Source: Planctomycetota bacterium | Lineage (GTDB): Bacteria; Planctomycetota; B15-G4 | Assembly: GCA_029259695.1 (NCBI GenBank) | Contig: JAJDEQ010000212.1 | Coordinates: 1-60,597, forward strand | DNA: 60,597 nucleotides | Direction: 5' to 3' | Shown: piece after piece, positions 10,700 to 19,916 of the stretch | How positions within the stretch are numbered: the stretch's first letter is position 1 | How the letters are laid out: the number at the start of each line of letters is the position of its first letter | The notes under the pieces: generated by a model | The model's database searches: none | Told to the model about the DNA's origin: nothing | What the model saw: only the letters and a program-made list of their open reading frames with translations | Program-made: the position numbers and the translations under genes

Positions 10700-11350
10700 A
10701 TGATCGACACCAAGCTCCACGGCAGGTCGCTCGCGACCGACTTCCCCGCGCTGGCCTACACCCTGGGCCAGGCGCGCTTCGACGGTCTGGCCGATCAGGC
10801 CCTGGCCGCCGCCGACGCCACCGGCTCGCCGGCCGGCGAGTGGCTGCTGCGCATGCTGGTGAGCTTCGACATCCGCACCGAGGGCATCCCCAGCCGGCTC
10901 TCGGCCGACGTGGCGGCCCTCGAGTGGGCCATCGCCCAGGTGCACGCGACACCCGCACCGACGCACGCGCCCATGCTGCGACGCGATGTCCCCGATGACG
11001 CCCACTCACGACCCGGCGCCATGCTGGTGCCCATCGATGCGCTGCGCATCGTGCCGGTGGCCTTCCGTCTCGACGCCTACCTGCGCCGCATCGCCGCCGG
11101 CCGGCGGCCGCAAGCACCCGCGCGCGGGGACCAGGTCGTCGTCGTCTATCGCCCCGCCGGACGAGTGCACCGCATCGCGCTCAGCTCGGGTGAGGGACGC
11201 TTGCTGCAACACCTGCGTCTCGGCGTACCCGTGACCGACGCCGTCGCGGCCGCGGTGGCCAACGGGTCGGCCATCGACGTCGGCAGCGCCCGCCGCGACA
11301 TCGACTTCTGGCTGGGCGAGGGCTTGTTCAGCCAGGTGCTGAGCCCGTAG
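10700..11350 (+). CDS. HvfC/BufC-like protein (DUF2063-type putative DNA-binding domain)
   Basis: 216 residues from the ATG at 10700. The N-terminal part (LATDFPALAYTLGQARFDGLA, then SADVAALEWA at 68-77) has the spacing of the DUF2063 domain found in HvfC/BufC proteins. The C-terminal part (LVPIDALRIVPV at about 109-120, VVVVYRPAGRVHRIALSSGE, and a final helical DFWLGEGLFSQVL) matches the winged C-terminal half of the same family. These proteins normally accompany a DUF692/MNIO enzyme (HvfB/BufB) that modifies a small metal-responsive peptide and serve as its partner. No such gene lies nearby. The call rests on pattern memory, not a search. Confidence 0.5.
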   Translation: MIDTKLHGRSLATDFPALAYTLGQARFDGLADQALAAADATGSPAGEWLLRMLVSFDIRTEGIPSRLSADVAALEWAIAQVHATPAPTHAPMLRRDVPDDAHSRPGAMLVPIDALRIVPVAFRLDAYLRRIAAGRRPQAPARGDQVVVVYRPAGRVHRIALSSGEGRLLQHLRLGVPVTDAVAAAVANGSAIDVGSARRDIDFWLGEGLFSQVLSP

Positions 11351-11513
11351 ACGGGGCCGGCAACGCCGGCCATCCGTGAGGGCGATCGCCAATGTCTCCC
11401 TTTCCATAGGGGGACGGAGGCCTGAGGATGTGACGCCGTTCACTCGACGTAGGTCCCGAGGCCAGTCGAGAGGCAGCCGTCACGCGCCTCCGCCGAGGAG
11501 CAACGAGATGCGC

Positions 11514-11519
11514 TAGACT
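11514..11519 (+). promoter_or_regulatory. Candidate -10 element (TAGACT)
   Basis: TAGACT inside CGCTAGACT, 47 bases before the GTG at 11567 of the Mrr-NACHT gene. The same string lies at 5418 and 24938. No clear -35 box. Confidence 0.3.
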
Positions 11520-11566
11520 CTGCGCGGCTGTTCTCATGAGCCAAGCTGACTGCCGAGGCCGCGACC

Positions 11567-14311
11567 GTGTTGGATTTCAAAGAGATCCTCACCGACTCAG
11601 ACTTTGAGAGCTTCTGTGCGGAGCTGCTGGCCGCTCACAAGTGGACGATTACACGCCCACCGGGCATGGGCACCGACAGCGGCGTTGACTTTCTAGCGAG
11701 CACACCACCGCATCCTCAAACTGGGGTCCCGCTGACTTACGTGGTGCAGTGCAAGCACCACTCAAGGCCAGTCGGAATGTCCAAGCTCGGGCAGAGATCT
11801 CTCGCTGATATTGTCCGCAAGGACCAGGCATCCGGCTATCTGCTGATGGCATCGGGCAAGATCACAGCAGACCTACGCAGTGTGTTCCACGACCTCGACG
11901 ACACCAGCGAGTATCACTTCATCGCATGGGACGGGCGAGAGATCGAGCGGCAGTTGCTCATGTCCGAGGAGCACGCGCTCCTAAGGTACTTCCCCCTGAG
12001 CGGGAAGATGATGTCACCGAGTCTCGCGGTACTCGACATTGCCCAGGTCACGGCAGTGTGTCGAACCGCCTCGGCTCGCGCGATTCGAGAGAACGCCTCC
12101 GCCACCTATGTCCCGGGCCTCTATGTCACCCGCATGGCCCAACGTGAGATCCTGGACTTCCACTCCTCCGACGCCTCCAACGCACTTGCCCGCGAAACCG
12201 CGCTGCGAGGCCTCAAGCCCGTTACGAACGACCTCCGCGAAGCGACTGCTCTTCTGAAGCGGAACAACGCCGGCTTGCCCGAGGCGACGCTGGAGGAACT
12301 GCACCGGAACCAGCTCATTGCCTCGAGAGCATTGGAAGAACTGGAGTCCGTCGAACAAATGGTGGCCACCTCTCAATCAACCCCGAGCCGCGACGAAGCG
12401 ATCCTGCGGCAACTTGACAGGGCTTCGAGTGAACTGTCAGGAGCCGCGACCAGCTCGCAGAGTGACGAGACGCCAACGCGCCCGCCCCTGACGCACTCTC
12501 TACGCTGGCTACTCGGAGAGAACATGGTCCTGCTCGCGAGGAGAGTTCGGAGGGCAAGGGCAGACTACGCCAAGGCGGGCAAGCACTGTGGCTTGCTCAC
12601 TGGCTCAGCCGGCTGTGGCAAGACGAACCTCCTCTGCAACATCGCAGAGAGTCTGTCAACAGAGGCCCCTACGCTCCTCATGTTTGGCCGCCAGGGCTTC
12701 GGGGCACAGCGCACGATCGTCCAGCACGTACTAGAGACATTGGCGACAGCAACTCGCCTCCCGGCCGATGAGCAGCTCCTCCTCGAGATCGACGAGGTCC
12801 TCAAGAGAGCAGGGCACAGCCTTCACATCTTCGTCGATGGGATCAACGAAGCTCGCGATCTGCGGGAGATGGATGCTCAGATCCAAGACCTGATGCGCTG
12901 GTCGAGCACCCACCAGGTTCGCGTCACTGTCTCTTGCCGTGATACGTATTGGCCGTTCTTCCAGTCCGACCGTTGGGAGCCTTGGCTGCGGCGAAGCGAT
13001 CAGCTGGAGAGCTACACGAGTGACGAGTTTGCACGCGTGTCGCCTTTGTACTTGCGTCACTACAACATCGAGTGCATTCCCAGCGGCCGAGCCCAAGAAC
13101 AGCTCCGCGACCCCCTCCTCCTCCTGTACTTCTGTCAGGCCTACGGAGACAACCAAGCCCTCGATCCAACCCAACTCGGAGTCGTAGAGGACATTCGCCA
13201 GAGAGAGGTCTTCGACCTCTACCTCGCCAAGAAGGGTCGTCAGATCCAGGCGCGGCTAGGACACGGCAACTCAGACGAAATCCGTCGCTTCTTACGGAGG
13301 TTCGCACTGCACCTCTACCAGAATAGGCGGCTGACGATACCCAACACCAAGATCGCAGATGCGACTGGCGAGACAGACACGAGCACTTCGGACTCCCTCT
13401 ACCTCCGGATCCTCGACGAGGCGATCGTCATCGAGGAGCGCCCTACAGAGAGCGTCGAGATCCGAAACGTCGGATTCGCGTACGAGGCCTTCATGGAGTA
13501 CGTCCTTGCCGACGCTCTCCTCGAGCGAGTTCGGGCACAGGGCGAGATCGAACCCGTTGCGTCCTCTCTCATGGACAGCGTCGACACGTGGCCCAACGCG
13601 AAGGGCGTCGTCGACTTCAGCGGACGTGCACTGCTCTCCACGCCAAGCGCTGGCGACCGCGCTCGCGGAATGGAGTTGCTGCGCTCGATCGTTGAGCGGG
13701 GAGGCGAGTGGGTCGACGAAGTCCTTTGGAAGATCATCGGCAGCCTGAACCCCGAGGACTGGGGAAGCGAGATGTCCGACCTCTTGTGCGATGCACTCAG
13801 CCGCGTGAGCAGCCAAGACCCTGTCGTCAAGGCTTTCCACAGCTTGAACCGAAGGAACAAGGAAGCCGCTCAAGAGATCATCACCGTCGCCCTGTGGTCC
13901 GTCTGCTTGCCCCACTCGGTGCTTTGGTCGGAAGTTCGCGAGTTCAACAGCGCAAGTGAAGAACAGCAGGAAGAACTCGCCCAAACCTGGGCTCGCCGCC
14001 TTCGCGAATCGGAGTCCAACCATTGGGATCCCCAGCCGGTCTCGCAGGTCTTCAGCGGTTTCCTGAGGCGGCTCTTGTCATTGCTGCCTGCGGACTTGGA
14101 CCACTACATGAAGATCGAACTCGACGGACGTGTGCCGGGCCCGGATGAAGCCGAGAGGTACCTCATGACGCTCACCGAGTTCTTTGGCAAAGATCGAATG
14201 TTCTTGATCAACGGTCTCTTCGACGCGCGGGAACCGGTTCGAGGCCTCAGCGAGCAGAGACTCGCCGTCATCCTTCCGCGAAGAGTGCGCGCGGTCCTCG
14301 GCCTGCCGTGA
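11567..14311 (+). CDS. Mrr-type nuclease fused to NACHT/STAND ATPase (probable antiphage protein)
   Basis: 914 residues. The N-terminal 130 residues look like a Mrr/PD-(D/E)xK endonuclease: GTDSGVDF with Asp41, then QCKHH with Gln61-x-Lys63. A central NACHT-like ATPase follows, with Walker A TGSAGCGKT (345-353), Walker B IFVDGINEA (421-429), sensor VSCRD and RDPLLLLYF typical of the STAND/NACHT C-terminal lid. The last 300 residues are helical and probably sense the trigger. Nuclease plus STAND is the layout of Avs and bacterial NACHT antiphage proteins, in which target recognition switches on DNA cutting and abortive infection. GC content and codon bias are clearly lower than in flanking genes, a sign of horizontal transfer. 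The start is GTG, with GAGG 10-13 bases upstream. Confidence 0.75.
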   Translation: MLDFKEILTDSDFESFCAELLAAHKWTITRPPGMGTDSGVDFLASTPPHPQTGVPLTYVVQCKHHSRPVGMSKLGQRSLADIVRKDQASGYLLMASGKITADLRSVFHDLDDTSEYHFIAWDGREIERQLLMSEEHALLRYFPLSGKMMSPSLAVLDIAQVTAVCRTASARAIRENASATYVPGLYVTRMAQREILDFHSSDASNALARETALRGLKPVTNDLREATALLKRNNAGLPEATLEELHRNQLIASRALEELESVEQMVATSQSTPSRDEAILRQLDRASSELSGAATSSQSDETPTRPPLTHSLRWLLGENMVLLARRVRRARADYAKAGKHCGLLTGSAGCGKTNLLCNIAESLSTEAPTLLMFGRQGFGAQRTIVQHVLETLATATRLPADEQLLLEIDEVLKRAGHSLHIFVDGINEARDLREMDAQIQDLMRWSSTHQVRVTVSCRDTYWPFFQSDRWEPWLRRSDQLESYTSDEFARVSPLYLRHYNIECIPSGRAQEQLRDPLLLLYFCQAYGDNQALDPTQLGVVEDIRQREVFDLYLAKKGRQIQARLGHGNSDEIRRFLRRFALHLYQNRRLTIPNTKIADATGETDTSTSDSLYLRILDEAIVIEERPTESVEIRNVGFAYEAFMEYVLADALLERVRAQGEIEPVASSLMDSVDTWPNAKGVVDFSGRALLSTPSAGDRARGMELLRSIVERGGEWVDEVLWKIIGSLNPEDWGSEMSDLLCDALSRVSSQDPVVKAFHSLNRRNKEAAQEIITVALWSVCLPHSVLWSEVREFNSASEEQQEELAQTWARRLRESESNHWDPQPVSQVFSGFLRRLLSLLPADLDHYMKIELDGRVPGPDEAERYLMTLTEFFGKDRMFLINGLFDAREPVRGLSEQRLAVILPRRVRAVLGLP

Positions 14312-14333
14312 GCCAGGCAAGAAGAGACCGTCC

Positions 14334-14360
14334 CCACTTTGCTTACGGAGCAAAGAGTGG
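14334..14360. terminator. Convergent hairpin, candidate bidirectional terminator
   Basis: CTTTGCT (14337-14343), loop TACGG, AGCAAAG (14349-14355), extended by CCA/TGG after a two-base bulge. It sits between the converging Mrr-NACHT and ogt genes and overlaps the ogt stop codon. The stem carries short T/A runs but is not followed by a long U tract. Confidence 0.45.
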
Positions 14361-14891
14361 TCCGGAGCCCGATACGACCTCGGCTCCTTCAAGCTCCAGC
14401 AGTCTGCGCTTGAGCGGCAGGCCGCCGCCGAATCCGCACAGGCTTCCGTCGGAGGCGATCACGCGGTGGCACGGGACGAAGAGCGGCAGCGGGTTGGCGC
14501 CGTTGGCCGCCCCCACGGCGCGCACCGCGGTGGGCCGGCCGATGCGCTCCGCCAGCGCCGCATAGGTGGTCGTCCGGCCGTAGGGGATCTCGCACAGCGC
14601 CGACCAGACCTCGTGCTGGAAGGCCGTGCCGTGCATGTCGAGCGGCAGATCGAGGTCCTGGCGCTTGCCTTCGAGGAAGCGCTTCACCGCGGACACGGCT
14701 GCCGCGTTGCGCCCCTTGCCCTCGACGAATGTGGCGCCCGGCAGCTTCTTCGCCAGCCACGCGAACTGCTTCGCGTCGGGCGTGCCGGGCAAGGTGCAGG
14801 CGACCACGCCGCGCTCGCTGGACGCGAGCGTCACCGGTCCCATCACGGTGTCGAAGCGGGTGACGTGGACCTCGGTCGCGGCGGCGCTCAT
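14343..14891 (-). CDS. ogt: Methylated-DNA--[protein]-cysteine S-methyltransferase
   Basis: 182 residues. The active-site motif VPCHRVIASDG has the methyl-accepting Cys141. The preceding FQHEVWSALCEIPYGRTTTY and IGRPTAVRAVGAANG are the DNA-binding and helix-turn-helix segments of the Ogt/AGT family. The protein removes O6-alkyl groups from guanine in DNA by a single-turnover transfer to cysteine. The N-terminal domain is short and no Ada-type zinc-binding regulatory domain is present, so Ogt fits best. The start is 8 bases after the stop of the upstream secreted-protein gene, so the two may be co-transcribed. Confidence 0.92.
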   Translation of the reverse strand: MSAAATEVHVTRFDTVMGPVTLASSERGVVACTLPGTPDAKQFAWLAKKLPGATFVEGKGRNAAAVSAVKRFLEGKRQDLDLPLDMHGTAFQHEVWSALCEIPYGRTTTYAALAERIGRPTAVRAVGAANGANPLPLFVPCHRVIASDGSLCGFGGGLPLKRRLLELEGAEVVSGSGPLFAP

Positions 14892-14899
14892 CGCAGGAC

Positions 14900-15766
14900 T
14901 CAGCGCACGCCGATGGCGTCGGTGACGAAGGACCCCGTCCCCTGCCGCGCGGAGACCCCGTGGGACGTCTCGGGCGCGGCGACCTCGTACGACCAGCGCT
15001 CCCCGACGATGAACACGTCTTCGTCGTTGACCATCTCGCCGCCCGCGAAGGTCTGCACGTTCACGAAGCCCCCGCCCGAGCTCCCCGTGCCGGCGGCGTA
15101 GAGCAGACCGTCCGCCTGCTCGCCCAGCTCGCTCACGCCCGCCAGCAGGTCGAGCGTCAAGGGCAACACGAACGTGGCCTGGGCCACCTCGTCGCCCACG
15201 ACCTCCCGTTGTCGCAACGGCGCCCGGACACGGAAGGTGAACGCGACGTTCGCCTGTTTCTCGAGGCCGTTCGCCGTCTTGGCCAGGCGTTTGCGCAGCT
15301 TGAGGTAGGTCTTGGCGAGGGCCTTCTCCGCGGCGGTCTGGAACCCGTCGAGCGAGCCGCGATCACCTTCGTAGAAACCCACGGGGAAGATGCCGTCCAG
15401 CGCGTCGGCTGCGTCGATCGCCTGCAGCGCGTCGTGCTTGCTGGCGAAGAGCACCGTGTTGGCGTCGGCCACGGCGGTGACGACGAGGGCCTGGTGCGCG
15501 TTCAGGTCGGCGAGCAGGTCCGTCATGGCCTCGGTGCTGTAGTCGCCGTCCTTGACCAGCACGTCGAACGCCCCGAGTTGCACCAGGAAGGTCGCGAGCG
15601 CCTGCTTCAGGTCGGCATTGAGCGTCTTGAGCGCATCCTTGGCGCCGCTCTTGAGGCTCTTCTGCGCCAGCTTCTCCGGCGCCTGGGCGTGCACGGCGGG
15701 CGCGATGCAGACGACGCCCGCGAGCGCGCAGAGCGCGCCGAGACGCCGCGCGGATGGGATGGTCAT
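14900..15766 (-). CDS. Secreted helical protein, paralogue of 16509-17378
   Basis: 288 residues: a signal peptide (ARRLGALCALAGVVCIAPAVHAQA, likely cut after HAQA), a helical half with many lysines and heptad-like leucines (residues 30-180, ending LRKRLAKTANGLEKQ), then a beta-rich C-terminal half ending in QGTGSFVTDAIGVR. It is clearly paralogous to the product of 16509-17378: the two share AQKSL, YEGD, KTY.KLRKRLAKT, LLAGVSELG and QGTGSFV. No known family. It is probably periplasmic or extracellular. The ATG at 15766 was chosen because it begins the signal peptide. Confidence 0.75.
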   Translation of the reverse strand: MTIPSARRLGALCALAGVVCIAPAVHAQAPEKLAQKSLKSGAKDALKTLNADLKQALATFLVQLGAFDVLVKDGDYSTEAMTDLLADLNAHQALVVTAVADANTVLFASKHDALQAIDAADALDGIFPVGFYEGDRGSLDGFQTAAEKALAKTYLKLRKRLAKTANGLEKQANVAFTFRVRAPLRQREVVGDEVAQATFVLPLTLDLLAGVSELGEQADGLLYAAGTGSSGGGFVNVQTFAGGEMVNDEDVFIVGERWSYEVAAPETSHGVSARQGTGSFVTDAIGVR

Positions 15767-15895
15767 GAGCAGCCTCCTCCTGCGATGGATTGCGTCTTCA
15801 TCATCGCCCAGCCGCCGCTCGAACGGCAGCGCCAACTCGGCGACGACGGGCTGGCGGCGAGGGGCGCACTCCTGCGAGGATGGCCGGCCGAGAAC

Positions 15896-16486
15896 ATGAA
15901 CGATCTCCGCAGAATCTGCGTCTTCGCCGGATCGAACGCCGGCGCCCGCCCGGTGTACGAGCAGGTCGCCCGTGCCCTCGGTACCGAGTTGGCCGCGCGC
16001 GGCATCGGTGTGGTCTACGGCGGGGCCAAGGTGGGGCTGATGGGCGCGGTGGCCGACGCGGCGCTGGCGGGTGGTGTCGAGGTGATCGGCATCATCCCCG
16101 ACGCCCTGCGCACGAAGGAGGTGGCGCACGACGGACTCACCGAGCTGCGCGTCGTCCCCTCGATGCACGAACGCAAGGCGCAGATGTGCGCCCTCTCCGA
16201 CGGCTTCATCGCCCTCCCCGGCGGACTGGGCACGTTCGAGGAGCTGCTCGAGATGACCACCTGGGCCCAGCTCGGCATCCACCGGGTGCCCTGCGGTCTG
16301 CTCGACGTGGACGGCTACTACGAGCCCCTGGTCGGCTTCCTCGACCACGCCGTCCAGGAGGGCTTCGTCAAGCCGCCCCATCGGCGCCTGCTGCTCGCGC
16401 ACACCGATGCGGGATCGCTGCTCGACGCCATGGCCGCCTACGAGCCACCACGTTCGGCGGTGTGGCTCGACCGCGAGCGGAGCTGA
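15896..16486 (+). CDS. LOG family protein (cytokinin riboside 5'-monophosphate phosphoribohydrolase type)
   Basis: 196 residues, the standard LOG/'lysine decarboxylase-like' length. Signature motifs are present: GGAKVGLMGAVADAAL near residue 42 and PGGLGTFEEL (family PGGxGTxxE) near residue 110. Proven members hydrolyse the N-glycosidic bond of nucleoside monophosphates (cytokinin ribotides or AMP). The old name lysine decarboxylase is wrong for this family. It is cytosolic with a Rossmann fold. It runs opposite to, and between, two paralogous secreted-protein genes, with no sign of functional coupling. Confidence 0.9.
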   Translation: MNDLRRICVFAGSNAGARPVYEQVARALGTELAARGIGVVYGGAKVGLMGAVADAALAGGVEVIGIIPDALRTKEVAHDGLTELRVVPSMHERKAQMCALSDGFIALPGGLGTFEELLEMTTWAQLGIHRVPCGLLDVDGYYEPLVGFLDHAVQEGFVKPPHRRLLLAHTDAGSLLDAMAAYEPPRSAVWLDRERS

Positions 16487-16508
16487 GTCCGCGCGGCCGA
16501 GCGCGGCT

Positions 16509-17378
16509 TCAACGCACGCCGATGGCCTCGATCACGAAGCTGCCCGTGCCCTGCTGGACGATCACGGCATAGCTCCGCTCCGGCGTCTCGACGTCGTGTT
16601 GCCAGCGGCTGCCGGCGACGGACACGTCGGCTTCATGGACCGGGCCACCGACTCCCTGGATGCACACGTTGACGTCACCCTGCGCGACGCTGGCCCTCCC
16701 GGCGGCGTACAACAGTCCATCATCGGCCGCACCGAGCTCGCTCACCCCCGCGAGCAGGTCGATCGCCAGCGAAGGCACATAGGAGCCCACGGCCCCCTCG
16801 CCACTCACATGCACGCGCTGTCGAAACGGCTGGTCGATGCGAAACGTCAGGGCCACGTCGGCGCGGCTCTCGAGCCGGGCACGCGTCTTGGCGAGGCGCT
16901 TGCGCAGCTTGCCGTAGGTCTTGTCGAGCGCCTTCGTCGTGCGTTCCAGGTACTCGTCGAGTGTGCCCCCGTCGCCCTCGTAGAAATCGGCGGGGAAGAG
17001 GCCCTCCAGGTCGTCGGCGGCGTCGAACGTCATCAGGATGCTGCGCTTGGCGAGGGCCAGGTCGCTGTTGCCGGTGTCGGTCGCAGTGGCCACACCGGCC
17101 TGGAAGTCGTTCAGGTCGTCGAGCAGGTTCATCATCAGGGGCGTGCTGTAGTTGCCCGCCTTGACCTGGGCATCGAACGCATCCACCTCGATCAGGAACG
17201 CCTTGAGAGTGTCCTTGAGGTCGCCCTGGAGCGTGTTCACCAGATCATTCACGGCGACCCTGAGGGACTTCTGCGCCTTCTTCTCGCCCCCCTGCGCGCG
17301 CAGTTCGGGAGCGGACCAGACGGCGACGACAGCGATCAGGAGCAGCGCGCCTAGGCGCCGTCGGGGTGCGATGGACAT
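16509..17378 (-). CDS. Secreted helical protein, paralogue of 14900-15766
   Basis: 289 residues with signal peptide (RRRLGALLLIAVVAVWSAPELRAQ in two blocks, likely cut after LRAQ), a helical middle part and a beta-rich tail ending QGTGSFVIEAIGVR. It aligns over its full length with the 14900-15766 product, including DFYEGDGG against GFYEGDRG. The pair is on the same strand, with a LOG gene inserted on the opposite strand between them. Function unknown. The start was set at the ATG that opens the signal peptide. Confidence 0.75.
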   Translation of the reverse strand: MSIAPRRRLGALLLIAVVAVWSAPELRAQGGEKKAQKSLRVAVNDLVNTLQGDLKDTLKAFLIEVDAFDAQVKAGNYSTPLMMNLLDDLNDFQAGVATATDTGNSDLALAKRSILMTFDAADDLEGLFPADFYEGDGGTLDEYLERTTKALDKTYGKLRKRLAKTRARLESRADVALTFRIDQPFRQRVHVSGEGAVGSYVPSLAIDLLAGVSELGAADDGLLYAAGRASVAQGDVNVCIQGVGGPVHEADVSVAGSRWQHDVETPERSYAVIVQQGTGSFVIEAIGVR

Positions 17379-17526
17379 GAGGATCTTCTCCGGTCGGATG
17401 GGCTGCATCCATGGGGCGCGTGTGCAGGCGCACGTCGCCCCGAGCCCTCCATGCTCCAACCTGGGGTGGCGAGCGCAAGCGCGGGGTCGCGAACAGGTCG
17501 GTTAGTCGGCGAGACGCGACCGAACG

Positions 17527-19911
17527 TCACATCATCGCCAACGGGTCGACGTCCACGATCACACGCACGCCGCGACTGGGTGTGGTGTGCCCGGCCAGCC
17601 CGCGCAGCAGGGCCTCGACGCTGGCGTCGTTGCCGCACTTGCAAACGATGTGGTGGCGGTACTGCTTGTTGATGCGGCTGATGGGTGCGGGGGCAGGGCC
17701 CAACACGTCGAGATCCAGGACGTCGGGGCCCGCCGCGCCGAGTGCCGGCGCCGGAAAGTCGAGCGCCCCGCTTCCGGCATCCCCGGGACGCTCCCCCTGC
17801 GCCAGTGCGCGCGCCACGTCCGCCAGCGCCACGGCCCGGTCGTGCGCCATGGCATCGGTCTCGCCGTGCACGACCACGCGCACCAGCCGCACGAACGGCG
17901 GGTAGGACGCGTCCCGCCGCAGCTCGAGTTCGGTGCGCGCGAAGGCCTCGTAGTCCTGGTTGACGCCCAGGCGGATCGAGAAGTGGCGTGGGTCGTAGGC
18001 CTGCACCACCACCCGTCCACCCTTGGGCCCGCGGCCGGTGCGCCCCACGACCTGGGCCAGCAGCTGGAAGGTGCGTTCGCTGGCACGGTAGTCGGGCAGG
18101 AACAACGCCGAGTCGGCGCAGATCACCCCGACCAACACCACGTTGGGGAAGTCGAGACCCTTGGCGATCATCTGGGTGCCGATCAGCACCTGGCTGCGCC
18201 CCTCGGCGAATTCGGACAGCACCGAGGCGTGGGCCCCGCGCCCGCTCATGGTGTCGCTGTCCATGCGCGACACACTGGCCGACAGGAAACTCTGGCGCAC
18301 CTCCTGCTCCACCTTCTCGGTGCCGAAACCGAGCGGGGCCACGGCGCGTCCGCAGGTGGGACACGTCCTCAGCACCGGCTCCTCGTGTCCGCAGTAGTGG
18401 CACAGCACGCGTCCGATGCGCTTGTGCACGGTGAGCGACACGTCGCAACTGGGGCACTTGATCGAGCCCCGGCACGTGCGGCACACCATGACCTGCGCCC
18501 AGCCGCGCCGGTTCAGGAACAGCATCACCTGCCCGCCCCGGGCCAACGCGTCGTCCATGGCCGCGCGCAACGGGTCGGTGAGGAACGACACCCCGCCGCG
18601 CCGCTCCTCGACGGTGAGGTCGACCATCACGATCTCGGGCGTGCGCCCACCGCCCACCCGTTCGCTGAGCACCAGTCGTTCGTACTGCCAGCGGTCGGCG
18701 CCCGACGTGGATGCCGCCGTCGCCCCGAGCTCGACGGCCCCCCCGGGCGAATCGTCGAGCGCGCGACACCACGCCTCGAGTGACGGTGTGGCCGTACCGA
18801 GGATCGTCACCGCGCCGGTGAGGGCGCAACGCTCGACGGCGGCGTCGCGCGCGTGATAGCGCGGGACGTTCTGCTGCTTGAAGCTGGTCTCGTGCTCCTC
18901 GTCCACCACGATCAGCCCCAGGTCGGGGACCGGCGCGAAGACCGCCGAGCGCGCGCCCACCACCACGTCGGCGTCTCCGCGGCGGATGGCGCGCCACTGA
19001 TCGTGCCGCTCGGCATCCGTCAGGTGACTGTGCAGCACCGCCACACGCTCGAAGCGCTCGCGGAAGCGCCGCACGGTCTGGGGCGTGAGACTGATCTCGG
19101 GCACCAGCACGATGCCCTGGCGGCCCTGCTCCACCACGCGGGCCAGGACCTGCAGGTAGACCTCGGTCTTGCCGCTGCCGGTGATCCCGTGCAGCAGGAA
19201 CGTGCGCGCCTCGCGCGCGTCGACGGTGGTCGAGATGCGGTCGTAGACCGCGCGCTGCTGGTCGGTGAGCTGCAGCGGCTCGGTGCGCGCCACCCATTCA
19301 CCGAGCGGATCGTGGGAGACCGGCACGCGCCGCAGGGACACGTAACCCGCCTTGACCAGGCTGTCGATCGGCGAGCGACTCACGTGCGCCATGCCCATCA
19401 GCTCGCGCACCGGCAGCGCACCCCCGCGGTCACCGAGGATGCGCAGCGCCCGGGCCTGCTTGGGTCGCTTGGCCTGCAGTTCCTCCACCACGGGCGGGAG
19501 CGACAACGGATCGGGCACCAGTCGCGCCTCTTCGACGGTGCGCAGCCGACTGCCGGTCTTCACCGCGCGCGGCAGGGTCGCGTCGAGCGCCTCACCCAGG
19601 GAGCAGCCGGTGTGCCGCGCCACCCAACGCCCCAACTCGAGGATGTCGGCGCCCACCAACGGCTCGTCTTCCAGCAACTTCACGATCGGGCGCAGCCGCA
19701 CGCCTTCGGGCGCCTGCGTCTCGACACCCACGCACATGGCGCTGAGGCGCCGCGCACCGAACGGCACGAGCACGCGCACGCCGGGCACCACCTGAGCGGC
19801 CAGCTCGTCGGGGACGCTGTAGGTGAACAGTCCCTCCACCGGGAGCGGTGGCGCCACCTTGGCGAAGATGGTCGTGGACGACGGGCGGGCCGAGGGGGGC
19901 GGGAGCGACAC
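17527..19911 (-). CDS. priA: Primosomal protein N' (replication restart helicase PriA)
   Basis: 794 residues, close to the usual 730-800. The N-terminal 3'-DNA-binding domain is seen at IFAKVAPPLPVEGLFTYSVP. The helicase core has Walker A GITGSGKT (242-249), DEEH box (IVVDEEHETSF) and GTQMIAKGLDFPNV. Eight cysteines in CxxC pairs between the helicase lobes (CRTC, CPSC, CHYC, CPTC) bind two zinc ions. PriA reloads the replicative helicase at stalled forks. The GTG at 19911 is the only suitable start where similarity begins, five bases after the MazG-like stop. Further upstream the frame only overlaps that gene. Confidence 0.93.
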   Translation of the reverse strand: MSLPPPSARPSSTTIFAKVAPPLPVEGLFTYSVPDELAAQVVPGVRVLVPFGARRLSAMCVGVETQAPEGVRLRPIVKLLEDEPLVGADILELGRWVARHTGCSLGEALDATLPRAVKTGSRLRTVEEARLVPDPLSLPPVVEELQAKRPKQARALRILGDRGGALPVRELMGMAHVSRSPIDSLVKAGYVSLRRVPVSHDPLGEWVARTEPLQLTDQQRAVYDRISTTVDAREARTFLLHGITGSGKTEVYLQVLARVVEQGRQGIVLVPEISLTPQTVRRFRERFERVAVLHSHLTDAERHDQWRAIRRGDADVVVGARSAVFAPVPDLGLIVVDEEHETSFKQQNVPRYHARDAAVERCALTGAVTILGTATPSLEAWCRALDDSPGGAVELGATAASTSGADRWQYERLVLSERVGGGRTPEIVMVDLTVEERRGGVSFLTDPLRAAMDDALARGGQVMLFLNRRGWAQVMVCRTCRGSIKCPSCDVSLTVHKRIGRVLCHYCGHEEPVLRTCPTCGRAVAPLGFGTEKVEQEVRQSFLSASVSRMDSDTMSGRGAHASVLSEFAEGRSQVLIGTQMIAKGLDFPNVVLVGVICADSALFLPDYRASERTFQLLAQVVGRTGRGPKGGRVVVQAYDPRHFSIRLGVNQDYEAFARTELELRRDASYPPFVRLVRVVVHGETDAMAHDRAVALADVARALAQGERPGDAGSGALDFPAPALGAAGPDVLDLDVLGPAPAPISRINKQYRHHIVCKCGNDASVEALLRGLAGHTTPSRGVRVIVDVDPLAMM

Positions 19912-19916
19912 CGGCG

